A DNA stretch of 64,000 nt, taken from NCBI RefSeq assembly GCF_000719555.1, contig NZ_JOGX01000019.1:83835-147834 (forward strand), given 5' to 3'. The notes under the pieces were generated by a model, which was given only the letters and a program-made list of their open reading frames with translations, did no database searches and had not been told where the DNA came from. Below are positions 50,723 through 58,148 of the stretch, one piece after another. Position numbers and translations under genes: made by a program. The number at the start of each line of letters is the position of its first letter. Position 1 is the stretch's first letter. This stretch comes from Streptomyces sp. NRRL F-5727 (GTDB lineage: Bacteria; Actinomycetota; Actinomycetes; Streptomycetales; Streptomycetaceae).

Positions 50723-51322
50723 ATGTCCCTCAAGCACGCCGTTCTCGCAGCTCTTCTGGAGGGCGAGGCATCCGGATACGACCTCGCCAAGATCTTCGAC
50801 GTGTCCGTCGCCAATTTCTGGGCCGCCACCCCCCAGCAGCTCTACCGCGAGCTCGACCGGCTGTCGGAGGCCGGACTCATCGCCGCGCGGGTCGTCGAGC
50901 AGGAACGGCGTCCCAACAAGCGGATGTTCAGCCTCACCCCGGAGGGGCGCCGGGACCTCGACTCCTTCACCTCCGTGGCGCCGCGACCGACGGCGGTCCG
51001 TGACGAGCTGATGGTGCAGGTGCAGGCGTGCGACGGCGGTGACACCGAGGCCGTGCGAAGCTTCGTGGCGCAGCGGATGGACGTGTCGCGGGACAAGCTC
51101 GCCCGGTACGACCGGCTGCGGCAGTGGCTGCTCGGCGACCGGGACGAGGAGACGTATCTGCGCGAGTCCGAGCGCGTCGGGCCGTATCTGACGCTGATGC
51201 GCGGCCGGTTGCTGGAGGAGGAGAACCTCCGGTGGGGCGAGCGGGTGCTCGCGGTCCTCGACGCGCGGATCTCGGCCGGCCGGGGCGGCGGCGGGGTGAC
51301 GCCGGCTCCTACGTTGCGGTAG
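50723..51322 (+). CDS. PadR-family transcriptional regulator
   Basis: A 199-aa regulator. The N-terminal winged helix (MSLKHAVLAALLEGEASGYD, then FWAATPQQLYRELDRLSEAG and RRPNKRMFSLTPEGRRDL) is classical PadR. The C-terminal part (about 95-185) is the dimerising helical domain of the VirR/PadR-like subgroup. The ATG lies 7 nt after the TAGCGT -10, so the mRNA is probably leaderless. Divergent from the SRPBCC gene with an operator in between. Confidence 0.93.
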   Translation: MSLKHAVLAALLEGEASGYDLAKIFDVSVANFWAATPQQLYRELDRLSEAGLIAARVVEQERRPNKRMFSLTPEGRRDLDSFTSVAPRPTAVRDELMVQVQACDGGDTEAVRSFVAQRMDVSRDKLARYDRLRQWLLGDRDEETYLRESERVGPYLTLMRGRLLEEENLRWGERVLAVLDARISAGRGGGGVTPAPTLR

Positions 51323-51411
51323 AACTCTCGGGTAGCGCGCCGGGGAGGCCGGCGGGCGCGGCCAGGGCGGACACCGGGAGGCCGGGGCGCCCGACGAAGG
51401 GGGCGGACCGC

Positions 51412-51870
51412 ATGAACGTCGGTGATCTGGTCGAGGACTTCACCCTGCCGGACGAGACCGGGACGCCCCGCTCCCTGTCCGGGCTGCTCGCCGAGGGGCC
51501 GGTCGTCCTCTTCTTCTACCCGGCGGCGATGACGCCGGGCTGCACCGCCGAGGCGTGCCACTTCCGGGACCTGGCGGCCGAGTTCCGCGCGGCGGGCGCG
51601 CAGCCCGTGGGCGTCAGCGGCGACGTGGTGGAGAAGCAGCGGGAGTTCACCGAGCGGCACTCGCTGGGCTATCCGCTGCTCTCCGACCCCGAGGGCGCCG
51701 TGCGCGAGCGCTTCGGCGTGCGGCGCGGCTTCTCGCTGGCCCCGACGAAGCGGGTCACCTTCGTCATCGGACAGGACCGGCGGGTGCGCGAGGTCGTCCG
51801 CAGCGAGCTGCGGATGAGCGCCCACGCGGACCGCGCGCTGGCCGCGCTCGCGGCGCTGCGCGCCTCCTGA
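51412..51870 (+). CDS. peroxiredoxin (BCP/PrxQ type)
   Basis: A 152-aa thiol peroxidase that reduces peroxides in the cytoplasm. It starts MNVGDLVEDFTLPDETGTPR and has the catalytic motif AAMTPGCTAEACHFRD. The peroxidatic Cys and the resolving Cys five residues later are as in BCP/PrxQ. GVSGDVVEKQREF and a C-terminal RTTF-like TKRVTFVIG follow. It sits 89 bp downstream of padR on the same strand. No OxyR gene is nearby. Confidence 0.95.
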   Translation: MNVGDLVEDFTLPDETGTPRSLSGLLAEGPVVLFFYPAAMTPGCTAEACHFRDLAAEFRAAGAQPVGVSGDVVEKQREFTERHSLGYPLLSDPEGAVRERFGVRRGFSLAPTKRVTFVIGQDRRVREVVRSELRMSAHADRALAALAALRAS

Positions 51871-52047
51871 GCCCGCCCGACCGTTCGGCGCGCCCGCCGG
51901 GGCGGGGGCCGCGCCCGGTCCGGCCCGCCCGGCGGCCCGTACGCGGGACCCGGGCGGGCGGCCACGACATGCGGGCGCGGGCCGGACGGGTGAGACTCAC
52001 TCCAACGCGCGGCCTCCCGGCCGGGCGACGGATCGGAGTGTGCAGGA

Positions 52048-52455
52048 ATGGACGACTACCCCCTCCTGAACGTCTTCTGGACGATGCTGTGGTTCTTCCT
52101 CTGGATCATGTGGCTCTTCCTGCTCTTCAAGGTCATCACGGACATCTTCCGGGACCATGAACTGGGCGGCTGGGGCAAGGCGGGCTGGCTGATCTTCTGC
52201 ATCCTGCTCCCCTATCTCGGCGTGCTGGTCTACGTGATCGCCCGCGGCAGGGGGATGGGCGCGCGTGACGTGAAGCAGGCGAAGGAGGCGGAGGCCCGCT
52301 TCCAGGAGTACATCCGGCAGACCGCCGGCACCCAGGCCGCCGCGAACGGCACCCCGAGCGCCACGGAGGAGCTGGCGCGGCTCGCGGACCTGAAGGACAA
52401 GGGCGCCATCTCCGAGGAGGAGTTCCAGCAGGCGAAGGCCAAGGTCCTCGCCTGA
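52048..52455 (+). CDS. membrane protein with PLDc_N and SHOCT domains
   Basis: A 135-aa protein. Two hydrophobic helices (FWTMLWFFLWIMWLFLLF, about 10-28, and GWLIFCILLPYLGVLVYVIA, about 46-65) are joined by a short basic loop. A coiled linker with KEAEARFQEYIRQTAG follows, and a C-terminal SHOCT motif (ELARLADLKDKGAISEEEF). Such proteins are common stress-associated membrane proteins of unknown function. ATG follows GCAGGA closely. Confidence 0.9.
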   Translation: MDDYPLLNVFWTMLWFFLWIMWLFLLFKVITDIFRDHELGGWGKAGWLIFCILLPYLGVLVYVIARGRGMGARDVKQAKEAEARFQEYIRQTAGTQAAANGTPSATEELARLADLKDKGAISEEEFQQAKAKVLA

Positions 52456-52493
52456 CCCCTCCCTGCCCCCGCCCCGCCCCGCGTGGCGGGCCT

Positions 52494-52534
52494 CGTATCC
52501 CGGACCCGCACCCTTAATGCGAGTCCGGGATACG
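52494..52534. promoter_or_regulatory. long inverted repeat before nsrR
   Basis: Arms CGTATCCCGGACCCGCA (52494-52510) and TGCGAGTCCGGGATACG (52518-52534) pair with a single mismatch around CCCTTAA. It may terminate the SHOCT gene (39 bp upstream) and may also hold an NsrR site, since the nsrR -10 (TACGGT, 52542-52547) follows directly. GATACG is repeated 11 bp apart (52530, 52541). Confidence 0.6.
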
Positions 52535-52553
52535 CCTTTGATACGGTCATGCC

Positions 52554-52997
52554 GTGAGGTTGACCAAGTTCACCGACCTGGCCCTGCGCGCCGTGATGCG
52601 CCTGGCGGTCGCCGACGACGAGGAGCCCGTCACCACGCGCGTGGTGGCGGAGGAGATGGCCGTGCCGCACGCCCACATGGCGAAGGTGGTCACGCGGCTC
52701 CAGCACCTCGGCGTGGTGGAGGCCAGGCGCGGACGCGGGGGCGGGCTCGCCCTCACCGACTTCGGCCGGCGCTCCTCGGTGGGCTGGCTGACCAGAACCC
52801 TGGAGGGCGAGGAGGAGGTCGTCGGCTGCGAGGCCGATCCGCCGTGCCCGCTGCGGGCGGCCTGCCGGCTGCGGGGTGCGCTGCGGGAGGCGCAGGACGC
52901 GTTCTACCGCACGCTCGACCGGCTGACCGTGGCCGATCTCGTGGGATCGCCGACCGGCCCCGTCCTGCTCTCCCTCAGCCCGCGCCCTCCTTCCTGA
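52554..52997 (+). CDS. nsrR: Rrf2-family nitric-oxide sensor NsrR
   Basis: A 147-aa Fe-S regulator. The winged helix MRLTKFTDLALRAVMRLAV with VVAEEMAVPHAHMAKVVTRL (HTH) is followed by a dimerisation helix and the cluster-binding cysteines in VVGCEADPPCPLRAACRL (three Cys spaced 6 and 6, about 93, 99, 105). NO destroys the cluster and releases DNA. It sits 89 bp before the hmp gene, its classic target. GTG at 52554 lies 6 nt after a TACGGT -10, so it is probably leaderless. Confidence 0.95.
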   Translation: MRLTKFTDLALRAVMRLAVADDEEPVTTRVVAEEMAVPHAHMAKVVTRLQHLGVVEARRGRGGGLALTDFGRRSSVGWLTRTLEGEEEVVGCEADPPCPLRAACRLRGALREAQDAFYRTLDRLTVADLVGSPTGPVLLSLSPRPPS

Positions 52998-53052
52998 CCC
53001 GGCACCCGCCACCCCGGGCGGCTCACGCCGCCTGGGACCCCCCGTCGATCTA

Positions 53053-53075
53053 AATAGGTAGATCATCTACCAGAT
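53053..53075. promoter_or_regulatory. NsrR-type operator of hmp
   Basis: A 23-bp 11-1-11 inverted repeat centred on base 53064. The inner GGTAGAT-C-ATCTACC (53057-53071) is perfect. The -10-like TAAATA (53051-53056) overlaps it, so a bound NsrR would block transcription of hmp. Confidence 0.75.
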
Positions 53076-53086
53076 TGAGAGTTCCG

Positions 53087-54274
53087 ATGCTGTCCGAGCA
53101 GGCCGTACCCGTCGTCCGCGCCACGCTGCCCGCCGTCGGCGGAGCACTCGACGAGATCACCGAGCGCTTCTACGGACGGCTCTTCGCCGCCCACCCCGAG
53201 CTGCTGCGCGACCTCTTCAACCGGGGCAACCAGGCCAGCGGCGACCAGCGCAAGGCGCTCGCCGGGTCCATAGCCGCCTTCGCCGTCGCCCTTTTGGAGC
53301 ACCCCGACACCCGTCCGGACACGCTGCTCTCCCGCATCGCGCACAAGCACGCCTCGCTCGGCGTCACCGCGGACCAGTACAAGATCGTGCACGAGCACCT
53401 CTTCGCCGCGATCGTCGAGGTGCTCGGCGAGGCCGTCACCCCCGAGGTCGCCCAGGCGTGGGACGAGGTCTACTGGCTGATGGCGAACGCGCTCATCGCC
53501 CTGGAGAGCCGCCTCTACCAGGAGGCCGGCGTCGAGGACGGCCAGGTCTGGCGCCCGGTGCGGATCGCCGAGCGGCGCGAGGAGACCCCGGACATCGTCT
53601 CCCTCGTGCTCACCGACCCGGACGGCTCCCCGCTGCCCGGCTTCCGGCCCGGCCAGTACGTGAGCGTCCGCGTCACCCTGCCGGACGGCGCCCACCAGAT
53701 CCGCCAGTACAGCCTCTCCTCCGGCCCCGGCCGTCCGGAGTGGCGCATCACGGTGAAGCGGGTCGACGGCGACCCGGCCGGCGAGGTCTCCAGCGAGCTC
53801 CACGCCCACGCGGCCCCCGGCGACGTCCTGGAGGTCTCCGCGCCCTTCGGCGACCTGGTGCTGCCCGACGGCGACGGCCCGCTGCTGCTCGCCTCCGCCG
53901 GCATCGGCAGCACCCCGATGCTCGCCATGCTCGACCACCTCGCCACCACCGGCACCGAGCGCCCGGTCGTCGTGGTGCACGCCGACCGCTCCCCCGGCAC
54001 GCACGCCCACGCCGAGGAGCTGCGCGAGCTCGTCGGCAGGCTCCCGCAGGGCAGCCTGTACCTCTGGTACGAGGAGCCCGGCACGTCCGGCGCCCGCGAG
54101 GGTCTCGCCGACGTGACCGCGCTGGAGCTGCCGGCCGGCACCAGCGCCTACCTGTGCGGCCCGCTCCCCTTCCTGCGGGCGGTCCGGGGCGACCTCGTCG
54201 CCTCGGGCGTCGCCGCGGCCGACGTCCACTACGAGGTCTTCGGCCCGGACCTCTGGCTGGGCGCCTCCGCCTGA
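53087..54274 (+). CDS. hmp: flavohaemoprotein (nitric oxide dioxygenase)
   Basis: A 395-aa enzyme converting NO and O2 to nitrate using NAD(P)H. The N-terminal globin (about 1-140) has FYGRLFAAHPELLRDLFN (B10 Tyr region) and RIAHKHASLGV with the proximal His. The FAD domain (about 150-250) has the RQYSLSS motif. The C-terminal NAD(P) domain (about 255-395) has LLASAGIGSTPMLAML and AYLCGPLPFLRAV. The ATG at 53087 is preceded only by a weak GAGAG. It is regulated by the NsrR operator 12-34 bp upstream of the start. Confidence 0.96.
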   Translation: MLSEQAVPVVRATLPAVGGALDEITERFYGRLFAAHPELLRDLFNRGNQASGDQRKALAGSIAAFAVALLEHPDTRPDTLLSRIAHKHASLGVTADQYKIVHEHLFAAIVEVLGEAVTPEVAQAWDEVYWLMANALIALESRLYQEAGVEDGQVWRPVRIAERREETPDIVSLVLTDPDGSPLPGFRPGQYVSVRVTLPDGAHQIRQYSLSSGPGRPEWRITVKRVDGDPAGEVSSELHAHAAPGDVLEVSAPFGDLVLPDGDGPLLLASAGIGSTPMLAMLDHLATTGTERPVVVVHADRSPGTHAHAEELRELVGRLPQGSLYLWYEEPGTSGAREGLADVTALELPAGTSAYLCGPLPFLRAVRGDLVASGVAAADVHYEVFGPDLWLGASA

Positions 54275-54292
54275 CCCGGGGCCGCGCCCGCT

Positions 54293-54326
54293 CGGGCCCG
54301 GGTGGGCTCACGCCACCCCGGGCCCG
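54293..54326 (+). terminator. hmp terminator
   Basis: A 13-bp stem CGGGCCCGGGTGG against CCACCCCGGGCCCG (one extra C) with a 7-nt loop, 18 bp past the hmp stop. Confidence 0.8.
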
Positions 54327-54422
54327 CACATGATCCTTGGATCCTCAGGGCCCATGGCGTTCGCGCTGCGGATCCTGCATAGTGAGGGCGCGGATCGGCC
54401 TCGTAATCAGTGGGCCGACAGG

Positions 54423-55202
54423 ATGTGGACGGACACGATGGGATCGTACGGAGCGGGTGGCACCCAGCGGGACGCGCGACGGCCGGTACGGGGGATCGCC
54501 CTCGACATCGGCAGCTCACGGACGCGGGCCTGGGCCCCGGGCGCGGGCGTCTTCGCGGACGTGCCGAGCGCGACGGTCCGGCACGGACGGGTCGCGGACA
54601 CCTCCTCGCAGCTGCAGCTCCTGAAGCGGCTGGCCGCCTCCGCCCCCGGCGGCGAGAGCCACGACACCGTCGTGATGCTGACCCATCCGGTGCTCGCCGC
54701 CCCGGCGGAGCGCGAGGCGGTCCGCCGGGTGGTCGCCGGGCTCGGCCCCGTCCGGGTGATCGCCGTCGACAGCGCCCGGGCCGCGGCCGCCTACGCGGGG
54801 CCGCCCGGCGGCGGCCCCCTGCTCGTGGTGGACCTGGGCGCCCGGCTGACCGAGGTCACGCTCGTCGTCGACGGCCAGGTGCAGGACGCCCGGCTCGCCG
54901 AACTCGGCGTGGACGACCTGCCGGCGCACGGCGGGATGCCGGACGTGGTGGCGGGCACCGCCGCCGACATGGTGAGCGACATGTGGCGTGCGGACGGCAC
55001 CGGCGCCGTCCGCGGGGCGCTGCGCCGGGGCGTGCTGGTGGCCGGAGGCGGGGCGCTCCGGCTCGACGTGACGGCGCGGCTCGCACAGGTGCTGCGCGGC
55101 CGGGTCCGGCTGGCCAACGATCCGGCGACCAGCGTGGTCCGGGGTGCCGGCCTGATGCTGGCCTCGGCCCTGCGGCACCCGGGGGCCCGGCGCACCCCGT
55201 GA
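54423..55202 (+). CDS. short MreB-like actin-family protein
   Basis: A 259-aa actin/MreB-fold protein (254 if the later Met at 54438 is used). Phosphate-1 loop GIALDIGSSRTRAW (about 22-35), phosphate-2 loop LLVVDLGARLTEVTLV (about 143-158) and adenosine motif VLVAGGGALRLD (about 212). It is about 80 residues shorter than MreB or Mbl, consistent with loss of subdomains as described for the S. coelicolor short MreB-like protein. The MreB catalytic Glu segment (EEPMAAAIG) reads VDSARAAAAYAG here. ATP hydrolysis is therefore doubtful. It is monocistronic. Confidence 0.85.
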   Translation: MWTDTMGSYGAGGTQRDARRPVRGIALDIGSSRTRAWAPGAGVFADVPSATVRHGRVADTSSQLQLLKRLAASAPGGESHDTVVMLTHPVLAAPAEREAVRRVVAGLGPVRVIAVDSARAAAAYAGPPGGGPLLVVDLGARLTEVTLVVDGQVQDARLAELGVDDLPAHGGMPDVVAGTAADMVSDMWRADGTGAVRGALRRGVLVAGGGALRLDVTARLAQVLRGRVRLANDPATSVVRGAGLMLASALRHPGARRTP

Positions 55203-55224
55203 CCGGGGCGCGCCGAGGGCGGGG

Positions 55225-55596
55225 TCAGCAGCCGGTGGCCCAGATGTGGGAGTCGCCGCGGTCGTTGGCCGCGGCGTTGTAGCCCACCTCCTGTCCGGGG
55301 GCGAGGCAGATGGTCATGTTGCCGCCCTGCCAGGCGTTCTCGTAGACCCGCACGTGGTCCTTGATGCCCGGGCCGGAGATGCCGTGGTTCGCCCACGAGG
55401 AGTCGGTGTCGGAGATCCAGCTCTCCCACCAGCCGTCGTCGCCGCTCCAGTTGGCCCGCTGTCCGCCGAAGTTGGCTTCCTGCCAGACGCAGAACTGTCC
55501 GGAGGGGCATTCGGCGGCGGTGGCGGGACCGGCGACGGCGAGGCCGGTGGTGAGGGCGAGCAGGGCGGCGGCCGTGGTGGCCAGGATGCGCTTCAC
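55225..55596 (-). CDS. secreted peptidase-inhibitor family I36-like protein
   Basis: A 123-aa exported protein. A Sec signal MKRILATTAAALLALTTG (first residue GTG-coded), cleavage near ATAAE (about 33), then a beta-gamma-crystallin-type domain with CPSGQFCVWQEANFGGQRAN, a Trp-rich centre (WWESWISDTDSSW) and Cys at the C-terminus (HIWATGC). It resembles the Streptomyces metalloproteinase inhibitor family (SMPI, I36). It overlaps the upstream lipoprotein gene by 4 bp (GTGA), which fixes the start. Confidence 0.9.
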   Translation of the reverse strand: MKRILATTAAALLALTTGLAVAGPATAAECPSGQFCVWQEANFGGQRANWSGDDGWWESWISDTDSSWANHGISGPGIKDHVRVYENAWQGGNMTICLAPGQEVGYNAAANDRGDSHIWATGC

Positions 55597-56309
55597 GAGG
55601 GGGCGTTGCCTTTCGGTGGTGGGGTGGACGCGGGCAGCCGGACCGCCCGCAGCAGCGCGCGGTCGCGCAACTGCCGGTAGGTGGTGAGCTCGTCGTGGTG
55701 CAGGGCGCGCACCTCGGCCAGCTCGACGCGCTCCAGTCGGGCGCGGGTCTCGTCGAGGCCGGTCTCCCGCGCGCAGCGGGCGGCGTCCTCGGGGTCGGGC
55801 CGCTCGGGGCGGGGCCGGCCCGCCGGTGCGACGCAGGCGGTCCAGCGGGCGAGGGCGGCCCGGTGGTCCGGGTGGTCCCGGTAGCGGGCCTGGGCCTCGG
55901 CCCGGAGGTTGTCGACGACGACCTGCACCCGGAACCAGCGGTGCTGGTCGCCGTAGAGCCGGTCTCGGGCGGCGGCGACGCAGCCGTCGCTGTGGGCGGT
56001 GACCGTGGCGCCGGTCGCGAGCGTCACGGAGAGTTCCCGGGGCCCGGTGCCGAAGAGGGCGGCCTGGAGGGCCCGGTCCTCGGCGGGGGCGCGCGGTTCG
56101 GCGGTGGCCAGGATGCCGCGCCCGGCGAGGCAGTCGTCGGTGAACCGCCGCTCCGCCGCCTTCAGGAGCGCGTCCTGCTCGGCGCGCGCGGACGGTACGG
56201 CGGGCGGTCCCGGCTGGTCGGAGCGGACGGAGGCGCAGCCGGTGAGCAGGGCCAGCGCGGCGGCGGCCGGCAGGGCTCGGCGGGCGAGCGGTGTGGTGGC
56301 GAGCGGCAT
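55593..56309 (-). CDS. lipoprotein of unknown function
   Basis: A 238-aa lipoprotein. A hydrophobic signal (LPAAAALALL) ends in a lipobox, LLTGCAS (Cys about 25). The mature part is helical and rich in Arg and Ala with RLYGDQHRWFRVQVVVDNL in the middle, four or more cysteines, and a C-terminal coiled-coil-like region (RLERVELAEVRALHHDELTT). No family recognised. The ATG follows AGGGGGACCC. It is translationally coupled to the I36-like gene. Confidence 0.8.
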   Translation of the reverse strand: MPLATTPLARRALPAAAALALLTGCASVRSDQPGPPAVPSARAEQDALLKAAERRFTDDCLAGRGILATAEPRAPAEDRALQAALFGTGPRELSVTLATGATVTAHSDGCVAAARDRLYGDQHRWFRVQVVVDNLRAEAQARYRDHPDHRAALARWTACVAPAGRPRPERPDPEDAARCARETGLDETRARLERVELAEVRALHHDELTTYRQLRDRALLRAVRLPASTPPPKGNAPS

Positions 56310-56484
56310 GGGTCCCCCTTCGCACGATGGCGCGGTGCCGGGTCGGCGGCGGGCCGGAGGATGATCGTCCGCGGCCCGAGCGATCACTGCCCGTGACGGG
56401 GCAGGTCATGCGCGACCTCACTCGAACGGGTCGAACGCGCCGTCGTGCGCGCCCTGCGGGCGCCGTGCGCGCCGTCCCGGACAT

Positions 56485-56530
56485 GGCGAGGCCCCGGCTG
56501 GACGGGGGATTCCAGCCGGGGCCGCTCGCC
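56485..56530 (-). terminator. terminator of the polysaccharide deacetylase gene
   Basis: GGCGAGGCCCCGGCTGG (56485-56501) pairs with CCAGCCGGGGCCGCTCGCC (56512-56530), leaving a 2-nt bulge: a 17-bp stem with a 10-nt loop. It lies about 165 bp beyond the minus-strand deacetylase stop, after the second stem at 56531-56593. Confidence 0.6.
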
Positions 56531-56593
56531 GTGACGGGCGAAGGGCGGTCACCTCTGGGGGGGGACCTGGGGACCGGGCCCCTTCGCCGTCAC
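56531..56593. other. second long hairpin beside the deacetylase terminator
   Basis: GTGACGGGCGAAGGG (56531-56545) pairs with CCCTTCGCCGTCAC (56580-56593) with a single bulge, around a 34-base G-rich loop. GGTGAAC occurs twice downstream (56606-56612 and 56640-56646). The 385-bp gap between the lipoprotein and deacetylase genes holds only these structures. Confidence 0.6.
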
Positions 56594-56694
56594 ATACAGG
56601 AGAACGGTGAACCTTTTCCTGATGTTCCGGGCAGTACGGGGTGAACGGTGTGAGTCGGGTCACCCGTGCCGGGCCGGGGTCCGCGGCCCGGCGG

Positions 56695-57480
56695 TCAGTC
56701 CTTCTCGGGCCGGTAGACCTCGCCGGCGCGGGCGGTGCCGGGGGCGAGGAGTTCGGGGACGGTGACGAAGGTGTAGCCGCGCTCCTTGAGCTCGTCGATG
56801 ATCCCGGGGACGGCGGGGACGGTGCCGTCGTAGATGTCGTGGAGCAGGATGATGCCGTCGCGGTGCGCCTGGGTGAGGACGCGTTCGCGTATCAGGGCGG
56901 AGTCGGTCGTGGAGTAGTCCTTGGCGGTGATGCTCCAGAGGACCTGCGCGAGGCCCAGCTCGCGGCTGACGTCGCTGACGGTGGAGTCGGTGCGGCCCTG
57001 GGGCGGGCGCATGAGGACGGGCTTGCGGCCGGTGATCCTCTCGACGGCGTCCTGGGTGCGGGAGAGCTCCTCGCGGACCTCGTTCTCGTCCAGGTCGGTG
57101 AGGATCCGGTGCGACCAGGTGTGGTTGGCGACCTCGTGCCCCTCGTCCGCGATGCGCCGGACGACCTCGGGGTAGCGCTCGACGTGCTTGCGGCCGAGGA
57201 GGAAGAAGGTGGCGGGGACGTGCTTCTCCTTGAGGACGTCGAGGAGGTGCGGGGTGTCCTTGCCCGGGCCGGCGTCGAAGGTGAGGGCGATGCACTTCGC
57301 CTGGGCGCAGTCGACCCGCCGGGGCGCCGTGCCCGCCTTGCCGTCGTCTGCCGCCTCGGCCCGCGCTGCCTGCGGGGTGAGGGGGTCCACGCCGCAGCCG
57401 CTCAGTGTGAGCAGGAGCGTGGCGGCGGCGAGCAGGGCGGCGGTCCTCCCACCGCGACGGCCCGGCCTGGATCGGAACAT
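56695..57480 (-). CDS. polysaccharide deacetylase lipoprotein (NodB fold)
   Basis: A 261-aa exported CE4 deacetylase. A lipoprotein signal ends LTLSGCG (Cys about 29). The NodB domain (about 62-255) has motif 1 LTFDAGPG (catalytic Asp; the second Asp of the usual TFDDGP is Ala), motif 2 HTWSH (metal His pair), motif 3 RPPQGRTD, and motif 5 ILLHD. Ala in place of the first metal-binding Asp occurs in a subset of actinobacterial enzymes. It should deacetylate peptidoglycan or chitin-like polymers at the cell surface. Confidence 0.92.
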   Translation of the reverse strand: MFRSRPGRRGGRTAALLAAATLLLTLSGCGVDPLTPQAARAEAADDGKAGTAPRRVDCAQAKCIALTFDAGPGKDTPHLLDVLKEKHVPATFFLLGRKHVERYPEVVRRIADEGHEVANHTWSHRILTDLDENEVREELSRTQDAVERITGRKPVLMRPPQGRTDSTVSDVSRELGLAQVLWSITAKDYSTTDSALIRERVLTQAHRDGIILLHDIYDGTVPAVPGIIDELKERGYTFVTVPELLAPGTARAGEVYRPEKD

Positions 57481-57698
57481 GGTGGTACCCGCTTTCCCCG
57501 GTTTCGTGTGTGACGCGGCCACCTCCACGCCTGGTCAGGGCGGGTGTACCGATGGCCGCCGTGAACTCTACACACGGTGTATACCGGGGCCGGGAGGGGG
57601 GTCCGGGGCCTTTCGCGGGCACGACTCGGCCCCGGGCGGGGCCCGTCCGCTCCACCCGGGGTGTTCCGTACCGTCCGTCCGGGCCGGGCCCGGTGCGC

Positions 57699-58106
57699 TC
57701 AGCGGGAGGCGAGGAGCAGTCGCGCCTCGGTCTCCTGGTCGCCCGAGACCGCCTGGAGGGACTCGATGTCGAAGCCGGCGGCGAGCACCCTCTCGACCTC
57801 GCCGACGGCGTGGTACCCACCGGTCAGCAGGGCGCCGACCTTGCCGGTGAGCCGCGGGGGCCGCAGCTCCTCGCGCCGTCCGTCGGAGGTGTCGAAGGTG
57901 GCCATCCACACGGTGGTGGCCGGCCCCGTGCCCGCCGGGCTCGGCGGCTCGATGTCCTCCAGCCGGTAGTAGTGGTCGAGGACCTCGAACACGGCCCGCG
58001 CGTCCTCCTGCCGGCAGTCGCTCAGCTGGACGGTGACGTCGGTGTCGATGTGCAAGTCGTACACGTCGCTCATCTCCTCGTGGCAGACGTGCCACTCTTC
58101 CAGCAT
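57699..58106 (-). CDS. hypothetical protein, small and acidic
   Basis: A 135-aa soluble protein (124 aa if the Met at 58073 is used). The region YDLHIDTDVTVQLSDCRQED then FEVLDHYYRL and TVWMATFDTSDGRREELRPP suggests an alpha-beta domain. No signal or membrane segment. I do not recognise a family. The first Met has GGAAGGGGG just before it. It is 42 bp downstream of the DNA ligase gene on the same strand, so co-transcription is possible. Confidence 0.65.
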   Translation of the reverse strand: MLEEWHVCHEEMSDVYDLHIDTDVTVQLSDCRQEDARAVFEVLDHYYRLEDIEPPSPAGTGPATTVWMATFDTSDGRREELRPPRLTGKVGALLTGGYHAVGEVERVLAAGFDIESLQAVSGDQETEARLLLASR

Positions 58107-58148
58107 CCCCCTTCCGCCCCGCCACGTCGACGGCTCCCGCCCGGCGGC

